In this document: positions 45,279 through 56,639 of the stretch, piece by piece
Layout of the letters: the number at the start of each line of letters is the position of its first letter
Numbering within the stretch: position 1 is the stretch's first letter
Origin: Periplaneta americana
Lineage: Eukaryota > Arthropoda > Insecta > Blattodea > Blattidae
Assembly: GCF_040183065.1 (NCBI RefSeq)
Contig: NC_091124.1
Coordinates: 95,560,501 to 95,624,500 of the forward strand
Direction of reading: 5' to 3'
Length of the DNA stretch: 64,000 bases
Program-made: the position numbers and the translations under genes
Notes under the pieces: generated by a model
Told to the model about the DNA's origin: nothing
What the model saw: only the letters and a program-made list of their open reading frames with translations
Databases searched by the model: none

Positions 45279-45839
45279 GAGTATACACAAAGGGAATGTT
45301 TCCTTCCATAATGGAGATAATCTACCTATAGCGTTTTACAAAATACGCTGTTATGATCCTCAGCGGTATGTTGAATAATAGATTCTCCATCCATGCACAG
45401 AAAAATGCAAAACGATCTCGGATTTTCACTTGCCAGCCTTAACACCACAGTACTGGAAGCACCAAGCACTCTTCTCCCTATCCACTTCCTAAACCACACT
45501 TTACTTTTTCGTTTCCATTTCTTTTTTTAACTTTCATTATTTCTTCAACAATTCTGGCCACATTTCCACTTCGAACATTTCATTGTGACAGTATGGCCTC
45601 ATTCCGAGTCCTGTGTCTACACTTGCTATCGTGAGAGTGAACTATTGAAGCTTAAGCAATATACCAGGCCGATGATCCACTCATCTTTATTAGCAGCGAA
45701 TCATACACTTTTATTGCCGTATTTTGCACTCCTATGGGTCCAGCTATACCAGAGATTACACGATAGAAGCGCCATAATAATGATCTCATTCTATTTCCTA
45801 AGACAGAAATGAAGCACTTCAAAATTATCGTGCTTGCAG
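45279..45839. other. 3' end of intron 5, no recognised features
   Basis: No repeat or coding signature. It includes the acceptor region of exon 6 (TGCTTGCAG at 45831-45839), which has an unusually weak polypyrimidine tract (ATTATCG before TGCTTGCAG). Confidence 0.4.
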
Positions 45840-46038
45840 GTTCATGATGACCGAGGTGTCCGCCAATGACACGGAGCTTGTGGGTTTCTACGGTACATCA
45901 GCAGCTCCTGGGGCTCACTTTCCTTTCAATTTCTGGCTCATTTTCGCTGTCAACAATGAGTCCACAGCCTACGATTTCAGAGACACTATCACCAGATACA
46001 TGGATCTTATGGAAGGTGTGCACTGGCCCAACTGGGTG
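45840..46038 (+). CDS. Maltase (GH13), exon 6: region III with the catalytic acid/base
   Basis: Residues 272 (part)-338. The acceptor AG falls before GTTCATG and the donor is GTAAGT after GTG. It encodes FMMTEVSAN, in which Glu277 is the GH13 proton donor (family consensus xxxxEAY/S), then GFYGTSAAPGAHFPFNFWLI (the PFNF block), and WPNWV at the end, where NW(V/x)GNHD normally follows. Region IV GNHD with the third catalytic Asp should come next, but I see no exon for it up to 64000. The downstream intron is therefore at least 17.9 kb within this window. Length so far is 338 of an expected 560-600 residues. Confidence 0.93.
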
Positions 46039-46259
46039 GTAAGTATTCAGACCAATTTATGACTCGAGACTCCCTCGAAAATGGACTACTTATTGTCTAT
46101 TAAAATTCAGTTCGCAGAGAGGTGTGGTCCCAAGTGGAAGTAACAACTTTTTTTTTGTTATATGCTGTTTGTCACAAAAGTCACTTACCAAAATACATTA
46201 TTGTATTTGGAAATGACTATTTTTCGTTTAGATTTATATTCTGTGAAATAAGCCATGGT

Positions 46260-46780
46260 AAACAACATGGGTCTCTGGCGTTTCGTCAGCCCACGCGAGT
46301 TGTGTGGATATAAAGGGAAACGTTGAGACGGTGTCAGGTGGAGTTGCCGGGTAGCTCAGTTGATAGAGCGCTGGTACGTTCAACCAGAGGTCCCGTGATC
46401 GATACCCGGCCCCGGAACAATTTTTCCCTTGAAATCATTCAAATCTGCTTTACAGGGAGCTTTACCTGAAAGACTATATTTGCATAATATATACGTCACT
46501 GTGTACGTTAACAGAAAACCACAATTCCAAGTCACACAAAGATTGTGTGCACTCGATATGGGTCTCTGGCGTTTCGTCAGCCCACGCGAGTTGTGTGGAT
46601 ATAAAGGGAAAAGTTGAAACGGTGTCGTGTGGAGTTCCCGGGTAGCTCAGTTGGTAGAGCGCTGGTACGTTCAACCAGAGGTCCCGGGATCGATACCCGG
46701 TCCCGGAACAATTTTTCCCTTGAAATTATTCAAATCTGCTTTACAGGGAGCTTTACCTGAAAGACTAGATTTGCATGACA
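46260..46780 (+). mobile_element. Two tandem copies of a tRNA-headed SINE (family B)
   Basis: A unit of about 210-220 bp occurs twice in direct order (about 46269-46485 and 46559-46777). Each contains GGGTCTCTGGCGTTTCGTCAGCCCAC, a cloverleaf-like tRNA part (46343-46418; 46633-46709) and a tail block AATTTTTCCCTTGAAAT. In the second copy the acceptor stem TCCCGGG/TCCCGGA pairs 6 of 7, the anticodon stem CTGGT/ACCAG pairs fully with anticodon-position GTT but C at position 33, and the T-stem CCGGG/CCCGG pairs fully. B-box is weak (GATCGATACCC). I read this as SINE heads rather than functional tRNAs. Confidence 0.75.
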
Positions 46781-47289
46781 CTGCTACAGTTTGTTTTGTT
46801 TCGCTTGCTTGAAGTTATTGTGAGCAGAAGGAGGGATCATTATTCTTTGAGTTGCAATTTATCAATTATTATATTAATTATTTATATTAATTGAGAAATT
46901 GAAGAAAATATCATGTTGATTCCTGAAAAGTGAGTGGACCTAAGACTGCCTTGTGGGACAATCACAGAACAACAAGGGAAATGGCAGGCGAGTTTTATCG
47001 TCGTCATACAGATATTCAAAAACCATTACACCAATATTTAGGCACTTTATCACATAGGCTACATTTTAAACAACGTTCAGTGCGCTCTACATTACCGAGG
47101 AGCAACATGCAATGGAATGTGATTGCAAAGCTATCGGTCAGCCGTAAAAGGTCAGTGTGTTAAGGTGCGTACACACTTAGCGAACGAACAACGAACGAAT
47201 GATGAAGCTGTTTGGAGCAACGTTCAAATCATCAGCAAATTGTCAGAAAACATTCACGTTCGCTCATTATCCGCAATAAAGGCAGACGG

Positions 47290-47784
47290 AAATATAACTA
47301 TAGCAAGCGCAGCCGTTGTTATTATAGGCAGTTTAACAAAAAGAAAGTTAAAAACCAAAAGGCGATGATGGCAGACGCCACCCTACGAAAGTCACAATCA
47401 ATACAGAGACACTGACTTACTTCATGATTTACGTCGAATGGAATCGGGACAGTTTCACAACTTCTGTCGCATTTCAGAAACAGACTTCGAAATATTACTG
47501 TGCAAAATAGGGCCAAAATTTCCAAGAAAGACACAGGCCGGCGAGAAGTAATACCTATTCAGGAAAGACTAGGATTAACACTTGGATATCTCGCTACAGG
47601 AAATTTGTATACAAGTTTAATGTATTTATTCAAAGTGTCGAAACAGCTAATTACCAGGATTGTTCCAGAAGTATGTACAGCTATAATTGAGGAACTGGAA
47701 GATTTTATTAAGATACGACTGCAAGACAGGGGAAAGTTTCAGTACACGGATACCTCACTGACAATAACTATCTTAAAATACTAA
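47290..47784 (+). pseudogene. Harbinger transposase N-terminal part
   Basis: After a broken first frame (RNKGRRKYNYSKRS..YYRQFNKKK), the frame 47500-47784 encodes PIQERLGLTLGYLATGNLYTSLMYLFKVSKQLITRIVPEVCTAIIEEL. This matches the IPxxERLxxTLRYLATGxSYxSLxYxFRVS region that precedes the nuclease domain in Harbinger/HARBI1-type proteins. The nuclease (DDE_4) with its catalytic Asp residues is absent. Confidence 0.85.
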
Positions 47785-48118
47785 AAAGAGAGATTTGTCT
47801 TTGTCGAATGCGCATCATACTTACGAAAAGGCACTTTTCAGTGCCAATAATTTATTTTGAGACCACAAGGTTGGAACTTTGTTTTTCTGCGCGTGAATTT
47901 GTCTAAAAGGAACGACATATGTTTATATGCGAACCAAGTTGACTCGTACACTTCATCACTCCATATTCCAGACCTTTTTGTGGACTTCTGTCTTTCCCTC
48001 CGGAATGATATCAGTAGGAACTCAATTTTCTTTTTGACTTCTCCTCCCTACAATAAACAACAAACATGTATCCACTGAAAATAAATAAACAAAAATAATT
48101 TTCAAATTTTGCACGTGT

Positions 48119-48292
48119 GTGACTTTCCTTTCTTGCAGCTGAACATCTTTCCAATAGCTTCCCAAACATCACGTTTTCTTACTTTATTGTAGTAAGTAGG
48201 ATGCTTGGGATTCCATGAAGTTTCCTGCTCCCTATATGCATTAATAAGATTTATAACAGCGTCTTCCGTCCACTCTAGTTTCGACGTCCTGT
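48119..48292 (-). pseudogene. Harbinger accessory Myb/MADF-like domain fragment
   Basis: The minus-strand stretch encodes LEWTEDAVINLINAYREQETSWN and HPTYYNKVRKRDVWEAIGKMFSCKKGK. A conserved pattern W(T)ED..I.LI.AYRE...LWN..HP.YYNK..R.D.W..IG is the MADF/Myb-like DNA-binding domain of Harbinger second proteins. The first ATG and the C-terminal part are not present. Confidence 0.8.
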
Positions 48293-48526
48293 TGGTGAAA
48301 TTGAACTAAGCGCTGCTTCTGCTACGAACTACCAACTAGTGGCAAATCCCGTCCACAACGAATACCAACTTCCTTTGATGTACCGACAGGCGACGGATCA
48401 CTTCCGAAGGCAAATCAAACGATCGGTTTGCCTTTGTGCGACGTACACACGTACCGATTTCAATCAGCGAATGCAATCGTTTGTCGTTCGTTCGTTGTTC
48501 GTTCGCTAAGTGTGTACGCACCTTTA

Positions 48527-49065
48527 CGTGGCTCGAAAGAGTGGTAGTTGTTCGTTGTAGGGAATCTGCTCGCAGAATATTGCCATCGGCACCTTTTCAC
48601 CTTCACAAAGTGAAGCAAGATAGCTAGAGCCCTGATGGAAGTCTACCTTCTTTCGCTTTCCAACGTTTCTCATAGTCGCGTTTTTCAATGGATAGTGTTT
48701 TATCAAGTTATTAGCTCGGGCGGAGGTAAACTACACACTTTTCAGGTATATTTTTTCCCATACCTTTGCTGTACATTTGTGGCATGTACTCTGCACACAC
48801 AACAAAACCTAGGTAGTAAGGGTCGTATGTAAACTGCACACACAGCATAACTCGGATTATCTTTTTTTTTAATAAATGACATGTAAATCGAACTCAATGT
48901 CAATCAATGTTACAAGTGATAAACACAATTGACAATTGTAATGAAAGGAGAGAGGTACTGTATGAATTAGACTGACTCAGATTGGATAGTTACACAGCAG
49001 TTCAACATAAAGTATTGGTCCTTGAACACATTTGTTTATAAGCGCTATCTATGCTGCAATAAATG
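48527..49065. other. Unassigned sequence right of the Harbinger element
   Basis: No element recognised. The open frames at 48524-48832 lack family signatures. Confidence 0.4.
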
Positions 49066-49069
49066 TTGT

Positions 49070-49389
49070 ATGGAGTGAAGCCATTGGATGTACATTCCAC
49101 CTAAGTCAATCTTGGCTTCGTCAGATTAAAAAAATATGGTTTAATAAACAAATATAAAAGTGATTCTGAAATCGGCAGATGGTTAAAATTTGTATTCGCT
49201 CTACCATTTTTAGACCTACATGAGGATGGCGACTGTTTTGTATCTGATTTAGTGGCCATTGAGCCACAAGATGAAAAGCTAGATAACTTTTGTGACTATT
49301 TAGTAGACAGCTATGTAGACGATGACGCTACCTTTCCTCCTTCAATCTGGGCAGCTAAAACAGAAAGCTTGCAGCTTATAACTAATTAA
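49070..49389 (+). pseudogene. MULE-type transposase fragment
   Basis: WLRQIKKIWFNKQI (about 49110) then, after a frame break, KSDSEIGRWLKFVFALPFLDLHEDGDCFVSDL...EKLDNFCDYLVDSYVDDDATFPPSIWAAKTESLQLITN to a stop at 49387. The GRWLK...FALPFL...DCFVDDL...FCDYLVDxYIDDDAxFPPxxWAA pattern is the region between the catalytic core and C-terminus of MULE transposases seen in many arthropods. The core (D, D, E) is absent. Confidence 0.7.
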
Positions 49390-50639
49390 TGTCTGTGAGT
49401 ATTTTCATAGTAGATTCAACAAGACATTTTACTCTGCTCATCCTGATATTTATACTTTTACAAACAGGTTAATTGAATTTCAAATATACATATACGTGAA
49501 AATTCAGGGGATATCTACTGCAGCAAAAATTAAAAATAAGGCTCCTTAAAGAAGAAAGAATCTATGGAGAGAAATATAAAATATTTTACTTAGAAGCATA
49601 TATCCCGATTGGAATTCATTAAGCGAACAAAATACCACCTACCAATATAAATTATTGGTTAATAAGTTAATATTGTAATAGGAGTATGTTCAAAGGAAAT
49701 GCATGTCATTATAGCTCCGTGTGCAATTTACATCCTGTTTTTATTACCTGGGTTGTTTGAGTGTGCAGATTACATATCCAAAATCGGTGTGTGCAAATTA
49801 CATGTGTGTAAATTACCTTCTTTTAGGTCATATACCTGAAACGTGTGTGCAGTTTACCGCCCCCGATTAGCTCCTTTCATATTAGACCTATTTCGTAATA
49901 CATAAGTTATATCGAATCTCTCAAATTAATTTGTTTTGTTTCATTCCGAAAAAATAACGGACATAATAAGGAGGTACCTGTAAAGAACATACAGCGTAGG
50001 GTTTTAAAATTATTTATTCATTTATTTAAAGATATTTTGAGTATATTACTTCTAGCGACACTACCATGAGAATGTCACAAGCTATGTAGACCATGAAAAA
50101 TTTGGATTCAGACTATGACATACCAATTAATGGTCTACGACATACGAGATCGATGACAACTCGTATGGAGCTGGATCATGTCGATTTACACTGCTTGCCA
50201 GAATATCTTATAAGGCAAACTGGCTAAGTTCGCAGTACGTCTAATTTCGCAGTATGTCATATATTAATTAGTTTCCGAATTGTCATTGTTCGTTTGAGTT
50301 TACAAAAAATACGGATAAATGTCAGAACTTGTCGGGGATGTTTCATGCAGCAAGATCCCATTGCAACGCATTCTAGCGAAAGTTACAGAACTATCTGATT
50401 TAGTAGGTGTGTGTGTTTGCTGAGATAGCGTCAGTGAATTTGCAGTGTTGTGCTTTTGGACATTATATCGTCAAGATATTCAGAACTGTAAGTATCACAC
50501 TATGATTAATGAATTCTCCACATTCTTATGGTTAATTTGAACCCTTGCTTGTTGCTTTACCTAATAGAGTTTGTTCAAAATATGCTTTTTCCGGTACTCA
50601 ATTTCTTAACTAGTTTCCGCTAGTTGCCGGCAGAGCAGT
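49390..50639. other. Unassigned sequence
   Basis: No coding or repeat signature recognised. AT-rich with many stops in all frames. Confidence 0.4.
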
Positions 50640-50968
50640 TCGAGTGGCACGCAGATTCTAACTTCCTTCAAGAAGCGCTATAGGCTAAGCATGCGCCAGC
50701 CAGAAAATCTGTCTCATAGAGCAGCAGCATCAATTCGCTCGAATTTGAACGATTTTTTTATGACGTGCTGGGAAGTGTGTATGAAAAAGCAAAACTGAGT
50801 ACGAAGCCTAATCTCATTTGGAAGTTAGATGAAAAAGGGTTTCCGTTGGCTACTAAAACTAACAAAATTGTGTCCCCAAAAGGAGAAAAGTCTGTCCACC
50901 TTCAAACAATGACAGAGAAAGGAGGAACAACAATGGCCTTGCTAGCGGAAGCGGATTCGAATAATTAG
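50640..50968 (+). pseudogene. Pogo/Tigger-type transposase fragment
   Basis: FKKRYRLSMRQPENLSHRAAASIRSNLNDFF (about 50669-50760) is followed, after a frame break, by KPNLIWKLDEKGFPLATKTNKIVSPKGEKSVHLQTMTEKGGTTMALLAEADSNN (50807-50968). The FLxRHPxLSxRxPExxSxxRAxxFNR...IWNxDETGxxTVxKPxKVVxxKGxKxV block is the start of the DDE domain of pogo-like transposases; the D of WKLDEKG would be the first catalytic Asp. Later parts are missing. Confidence 0.75.
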
Positions 50969-52815
50969 GCCTAAATAGTTCTCATAATGATTTTTCTGTC
51001 TTTGGCATAATATTTAATGCAGATATGTGTTAGATAAATTTATGATATTAATTTACAATTAATATACAGGCCTTTTCCTGTTACTAGCGTTAATCACTGA
51101 AGCTTAGTTGCTATACATTTATTGCCTAGTTTGTTAATGTGTGTTCAGGCCATGTGTGTAAACATATACTGATGTTTAGATTACATTAAAACATGTTTTG
51201 AACTAAAAAAAGTATTCTTGAAAATTGCACAAGGTTACTGCGAAATTGCCCGAGCAGTGCTGCGAAGTTACACGAGTTCCTGTAACACACATATCATCTC
51301 ATGTTTTAGATGGAGCTATTTCCCTGTTGAGATACACTTGAAAATAAAATGTTTAAACCAACAAATAAAATTATGTTTAGTGATTAACTGCCGCATGAAG
51401 GAAGTTTTTAAGCATTTTTGGGTATAACTATAGACACAAAACCTTAATACTGCGAAATTAGCCGAGTTTACCTTATCCAATTCTTTTGCTGTCACGAGTT
51501 TCAGAGATTTGAACCGTGAATGATTACCGAAGGCAGGATTCAAGCTTTCATAACTACTGCTTTGGAACATTTTTGGTTCATAAGATGTTTAATCGACTAT
51601 ATATTTCCGTTTTAAAGTAATATTAACTAGAACCTTCTATAATCACCTGCTAACGGAGTTCGACATTAAACAGTACGAAAAGAAGAACCGGGGACCGAAC
51701 AGTCGAAATATTCATAGAATCCATTACTCTAGCTGAGAGCCATGAACTATCTTGAGAGTTCCGCGTAATAGAAATTAATGTGTCTTTACTCAAGCGAATC
51801 GTATGAATCAATATATTAATCATCAACCCGTTTATATCTATTTACTATTTTAGCTGTTTTCAATCATCATTAAAACTAAAATACATGCGCTGCGAAATAG
51901 AGAATTTCAGCGACGAAAAGTGTTTACCTCTAGAAGTGTTGTCCGTGATGCCAAAAGCAATTCATGAACGGCTTGAGTCAGACAACTCTGTACATCATCT
52001 TGTACTCTGAACTTTCTACCGTTCCCTTTAACATGTTTGTAACCGTACGTTAAGTAAATATTGTATTAATCAATAAAAGTCTCAAAGATTTAGACATGAA
52101 GTGATATTTTATCTCATCCTTTTACTAATAAAATCTGTTACTTATATTTTACAAACTAACTTTTACTCTGGTACATAATATTTTGAAGTACTAAGACATT
52201 CTGGGATCTGGAATCGGAAGTTCAATTTTGACCTAGAAATATTGATTTATAGCCAAAAGTTGTTGATCCAGACATAGCTCACTCTGCTCACAGATTCTTA
52301 CTAAAGGATTCAGAATAAATCTCCGGTAGATCTTGTAAGATTTTTAGCTACGAGACTGTGTGGAAGATATATACTCCAAATAGTTCAATTTCCTCTGCAG
52401 ATCCCTTTATACCATAGTTTCATTTCCGTCATTAAAACTGTAAAATTATCCTATTGCTCCTATACAGTTTCTGTCTACAATTTAAAATGAAAATTAAATA
52501 ATGAATTATATTACATTGAACCATCTATGAGCCTTACACGGTAATAGTTCAGAAATAGTGTAATGATAGTTTTCTTTGAGAGAAATTGAAATACTAAAAG
52601 CCGGTTTAGTTTCCTACAAGAATAATGGATTATTATTCTTCATTACACTTCCCAAGAAAATTATTATTCACAGAAAATTATTTATTCAATGGTGGATACT
52701 TGATTCACCATCTTGATCCAAGCATCCTCTTTTGAGAATAAAGTACCAAACTGTGGATTATTTTTCCGTCTTAGATACGCTCAAGGTGAAACATCTGAAG
52801 GTGGATCTGCATGCA
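50969..52815. other. Unassigned sequence
   Basis: No element, gene or RNA recognised. Short frames at 51218-51570 have no similarity I know. Confidence 0.4.
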
Positions 52816-52817
52816 CA

Positions 52818-52819
<2 letters not shown>

Positions 52820-52858
<39 letters not shown>

Positions 52859-52859
52859 A
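52820..52859. repeat. (GAT)n microsatellite
   Basis: Thirteen uninterrupted ATG/GAT units. Confidence 0.95.
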
Positions 52860-53075
52860 GGCCTAAATTGGAACACTAAGGAAAATGGCAGAGAAAAATG
52901 AAGTGTCCTATGGAAATATGTTTCCCAACACCGTGTTCGTCCATAACAAATTCCACATGAATTCTTCAGTATGTGAAATCATTTCTACAGAGTGGAAAAA
53001 CTAAAATGCGCTAGTCTTTCAGCTAACGGTGACTTTTTGTAGAAAGTAATAAGACCCTAATCAATTATTTTGTTT

Positions 53076-54515
53076 AGCGATGTCAAGGTCAAGAGCACGC
53101 AGACGGTTCTGCGTGCGATCAAGTGCTCACTGGTTGCAATGAATCAATTCTGCAGGCAACAGCAGAGAATAAGAAGGGGTGAGCAAAGTAAACTCTATTG
53201 GCCTGTCACTGCAAGATGAATTAAACTGTTTTTAAATAATATATAACGCGTTACCTTCATACAACACAACAAAAAAATCAGAACATGTTTTGTAGAATGT
53301 ACCGCTCTAATAAATGAAATTAATTATAAAATGGTAGGCTACAATAAATAATAAACATAGCTTCTCCTTAACGTATATAGTTTCAGATATAGCTAGAATA
53401 TAATTAATTTTTATACAATTATGTAATATTCCAACTATTATAAAAACACTGTTTTCCTGTTTTAAACTTACCAATACAAAAGTGAAAGAAATTACAGGAC
53501 ATTGTGCATTCGGAAAAATGAAATAAAAGGATTGCAACAAATAATAAACATAATATATTTTTTATCTTAGAGGTTTTAGATAATGAGGTCTATCTAATTA
53601 ATTGTTATGTAACGGTTACACACTTAATAATGTACTTATTATATGAAAAGCACATTTCTAGAAACGAATTTAAATTATTCCTGACTTCTCGTATAATACA
53701 GAAGTGTTTTTTCTTGGTTTTGCTGACACCAACCTTCTTATGTCCGGCGAAATTATATTTCCTGCAGCATGACGTAGCATAGCACGCTTATTATCTTCTG
53801 ATAATATTGGCATTAGTCTTGGTTTTATGAGGTTCATAAGTGAGGAAAATTGCTCACATACGTGCTTATTGCCAAATATAGAAATAATTTGCGCCTCAAA
53901 TATTCGTACCCTGGATATATTACCAGGAAAGCGAACTTCCAACTTGACTCTATTCACGCAATTCAAAGAACCTGGAGAGAACTTTTCATCGGCTTAACCA
54001 AAGGACATCACAATGGTAAGAACCATTGTCAAATTGAAAATCAATGGATGACATATCTTCACAATTTTTTAGACAGAAATCATAACGGGTCTACGCTATT
54101 AGCATCCATACTTTTTGTACTTTATTTTGTAAACTTAAATGCGATGCAGCGAGGAAGAACCTCTACAGTACATGTAAACATTATTTATTACTATTTAATG
54201 TCAATAAAACAACAAAATTTCAATACATCATTATGTACATCAATTAATAATGTCAGGCGTTTCACATTGCTCCTCTTCGTAACTAAATGTTTTCCATATA
54301 CCAGACAAAGAACATTTTCGCCCCTTTCACTCATAAGAAGTCAAGAGTCCAGTCAGCCTAAAACTTACTGAACGACTTCTTTCTCAATGTCTTATGTACA
54401 ACCTTGAGTTCATCAGTGACTTGTACCTGCGTGCCGTACGTGCTCTGAACAGCGCATACGGGCCATGAGGCACGCTTGCGCTCTCGTTGACATCACTGGA
54501 CTTTAGATAAAGTAA
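53076..54515 (-). mobile_element. Probable hAT-like element remnant
   Basis: The left end TAGCGATGTCAAGGTCAAGAGCACGC (53075) and complement of the right end CAGTGATGTCAACGAGAGCGC (about 54513) are imperfect inverted repeats. I could not find a secure 8-bp target duplication. The interior encodes part of a hAT/GTF2I-repeat-type transposase C-terminus on the minus strand (53670-53966). Confidence 0.6.
53670..53966 (-). pseudogene. hAT transposase C-terminal fragment (GTF2IRD2-like)
   Basis: Encodes LEVRFPGNISRVRIFEAQIISIFGNKHVCEQFSSLMNLIKPRLMPILSEDNKRAMLRHAAGNIISPDIRRLV. The FGS(T)YxCExxFSxMNxxK...LSDxxLxxxLRxAxxxxxPDIxxLV pattern is the hATC dimerisation end. It starts inside a frame without a native beginning, and the upstream part (about 53950-54330) keeps scattered coding-like text only. 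A relic. Confidence 0.75.
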
Positions 54516-54689
54516 CACTTCATTCATTTACTTTTTTATTTTAAATTATTTGTAAGATAAAATTATTGGTTTCAAGTTGATTTATATTGATAAGGTTTAA
54601 AATGTAAAATATTGTATGTTGACTGTGATAAAACAGTAAGGATAGTACGGGAAACATAATTCAAATCCTAAGCGTGACATCCCATGGAG

Positions 54690-55000
54690 TGCCAAGCTCG
54701 AGCAGGCAACTGCTAGCCTGACATCCTCATGTCTCAGCAGAAGTGAACGATCATCCAAATAGTATAGGGGTAACGTGCGGTCTTTACGGTGATAGTCTAC
54801 TCCCCGGCCGCTATAGCAGACTTACGAAACCAAATTTCAATATTCAATGTAACTACGCAAACTCATGACAATACTGGATGGGCATCGGTCTCATACACTG
54901 ATCGAATTTTCAATTAGAAAACTTCTTCCTTCATGAGGAAGCGAACTAACGGGCATGACGCCTTACACCACGCAGCTACGCCACGGGACGGGGACCTAAC
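54690..55000 (-). mobile_element. tRNA-derived SINE, family C, diverged copy
   Basis: Matches the copy at 55714-56055 block by block (ACGATCATCCAA, TATAGCAGACTTACGAAACC, GATACTGGATGGGCA and CTCATACACTG equivalents), about 75% identical, with a damaged B-box (GGAAGCGAACTAACG) and A-box. Much older than its neighbour. Confidence 0.75.
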
Positions 55001-55634
55001 TATTTAAGAGAAAAACTGGTCCATAGTCAATCTGAATAACAAACATTTCCACAGACTGTGGAAAGGAACGATGTTATATTTTTCATGATAATGAATGAGC
55101 TGCCGCTACATGATCGCATGACTGTACTTAGCCAGTACTTGAATTATTGCAGATAAGAAGAAATCGATTTTTCTTCATTAGTGGAGTAGTTTCTGTTATC
55201 ATTTGCACTGACGCGATAATCTGCAACTCATTTCTACTCGTTATCAGCTACAAAGTGTCTGCGTGAAGATAGTGTCCTTGCCTTATTACCAGCAAGTAAT
55301 GCACTATTTTAATCTCAAAATAATGAACGATACATCTGTAGATAACATACAAAACTGAGATCGGATCGATCATAGCTTTAACCTTGGACTTTCAGAATTA
55401 TTTTTAAGTGATTTTAATACAGTATACCCAAAACTCTATCGTCACCATTAGGAATCGGGTTTTGATGACACGTCATCATATGCTGTTTATAACATAATGC
55501 TAAGTTAAATATAAATCCTCATTGGTCAAAATTTGCATATTTAAGTCATCTTTTTGTCATTCAGTTTAGTTTTAACGTATTTACTGTTTTTAGGTATCTT
55601 TTTATTTTTACGGGTTTCAGGTAATGATTTATTA

Positions 55635-55636
<2 letters not shown>

Positions 55637-55713
<77 letters not shown>
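55637..55713. repeat. (AAT)n microsatellite forming the tail of a SINE
   Basis: About 25 AAT units. It abuts the 3' end of the minus-strand SINE at 55714, so it is the expected tail (ATT on the SINE strand) or grew from it. Confidence 0.9.
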
Positions 55714-56055
55714 CCGTGGCCCAACAGCCCGTGAAGGGCCTAGACCGACCAGCCGGCTGCTGGCCTCACGCCCACATGCCGAAGCAGAGGTGGACGATCA
55801 TCCAACCAGAATGGAGGTATCGTATTTTTAGCACGATGATCCTCCCAAACCGTTATAGCTGGCTTTCGCAACCGGATTTCGCTACCTATCGTAGCTCCCC
55901 AAGTGCATCACGATACTGGATGGGCACCGGTCCCATACACTGGCCGAAATTTCATGAGAAAATCTCTTCCCCCATGAGGACTCGAACCAGCGCGCATTCC
56001 GTAACGCGAGTCCTAGGCAGGATGCCTTAGACCACGACGCCACGGCGCGGGCCTA
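55714..56055 (-). mobile_element. tRNA-derived SINE, family C, with ATT tail
   Basis: On the minus strand the head has GGCGTCGTGGTCTAAGGCATCC (A-box-like, about 56042-56020) and a B-box GGTTCGAGTCC (about 55990-55978). The body contains CGAAATCCGGTTGCGAAAGCC and TGGGCCACGG before the ATT tail. A + strand frame 55716-56030 through it is not a gene. Confidence 0.85.
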
Positions 56056-56189
56056 ATGATTTATTACATTCTTTTTATTTTTAATCACGTGTCAGTACAA
56101 TATTGCTAATGATTTTGTGTTGCTAATTCATCGTGAAAAAAAAATGCTAGTTGATTAAAAAAATACGCTTTTCCAACTGCTATGGCTAC

Positions 56190-56388
56190 ACGTCTGAATA
56201 AGATGAAGGTGATAATTCCAGCTAAATGAGTCCAGGGTTCAACGCCGAGAGTTACCTAGCATTTGGTCATATTGGGTTGAGGAAAAACCTCGGAAAAAAA
56301 CCTCAACCAGGTAACTTGCCCCAACCAAGATTTTAACCCGGACCTGCTCGTTTCACGGTCAGGCGTGCTAACCGTTATTCCACAGAGA
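56190..56388 (-). mobile_element. tRNA-derived SINE, family A, copy 3
   Basis: Shares CAGC-CCGA-AGTTACC-AGCATTT, ACCTCAACCAGGTAACTTGCCCC and GCTAACCGTTATTCCAC with the other copies, about 80% identity. 3' part truncated at about 56190 (the TTACGACGTT..ATCAAC region is reduced). Directly followed by another SINE. Confidence 0.8.
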
Positions 56389-56407
56389 TGGGAAAAAAAT
56401 ATTAAAA

Positions 56408-56633
56408 ATGATGTTTTATTTAACGACGCTCGCAACTGCCAAGGTTATATCAGCGTCGCCGGTGTGCCGGAATTTTGTCCCACAGAAGTTCATTTACATG
56501 CCAGTGAATCTACTGACACAAGTCTGTCGCATTTAAGCACGCTGGACCGGGGATCGAACCCGCAACCGCGGGCACAAGTCAGCAGTCTACCGACTGCGCC
56601 ACCCAAGCCGACCACAGCTGTGACAATATCATT
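56408..56633 (-). mobile_element. tRNA-derived SINE, family D
   Basis: Minus-strand head GGTGGCGCAGTCGGTAGACTGC (56603-56582) and B-box GGGTTCGATCCCCGG (56560-56546), body with GGCACACCGGCGACGCTGAT and TTAAATAAAACAT end. Its 3' part TTTATTTAACGACGC...ATCAGCGTC resembles the TTTTACGACG...TTATTTAGCGTC part of family A, suggesting a shared 3' module. Confidence 0.8.
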
Positions 56634-56639
56634 ATTTAT

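Larger units (their letters stand above)
47163..48523 (+). mobile_element. PIF/Harbinger element with TTA target duplication
   Basis: Ends AGGTGCGTACACACTTAGCG (47163) and its complement (48504-48523) are inverted repeats continuing through AACGAACAACGAACGA. The target duplication is TTA at 47160-47162 and 48524-48526, as expected for Harbinger. Inside are a + strand transposase relic (about 47290-47784) and a minus-strand Myb/MADF-like relic (about 48292-48119), the convergent two-gene layout of Harbinger elements. The internal DDE part of the transposase has been deleted, so this is a shortened, non-autonomous copy of 1361 bp. Confidence 0.92.

Noticed and set aside
46627-46709. Functional tRNA gene
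   Set aside because: Cloverleaf is fair, but position 33 is C, the B-box is poor, the acceptor has a mismatch, and the unit is part of a repeated SINE body.
55716-56030. 104-codon + strand frame
   Set aside because: It lies wholly within a minus-strand tRNA-headed SINE.
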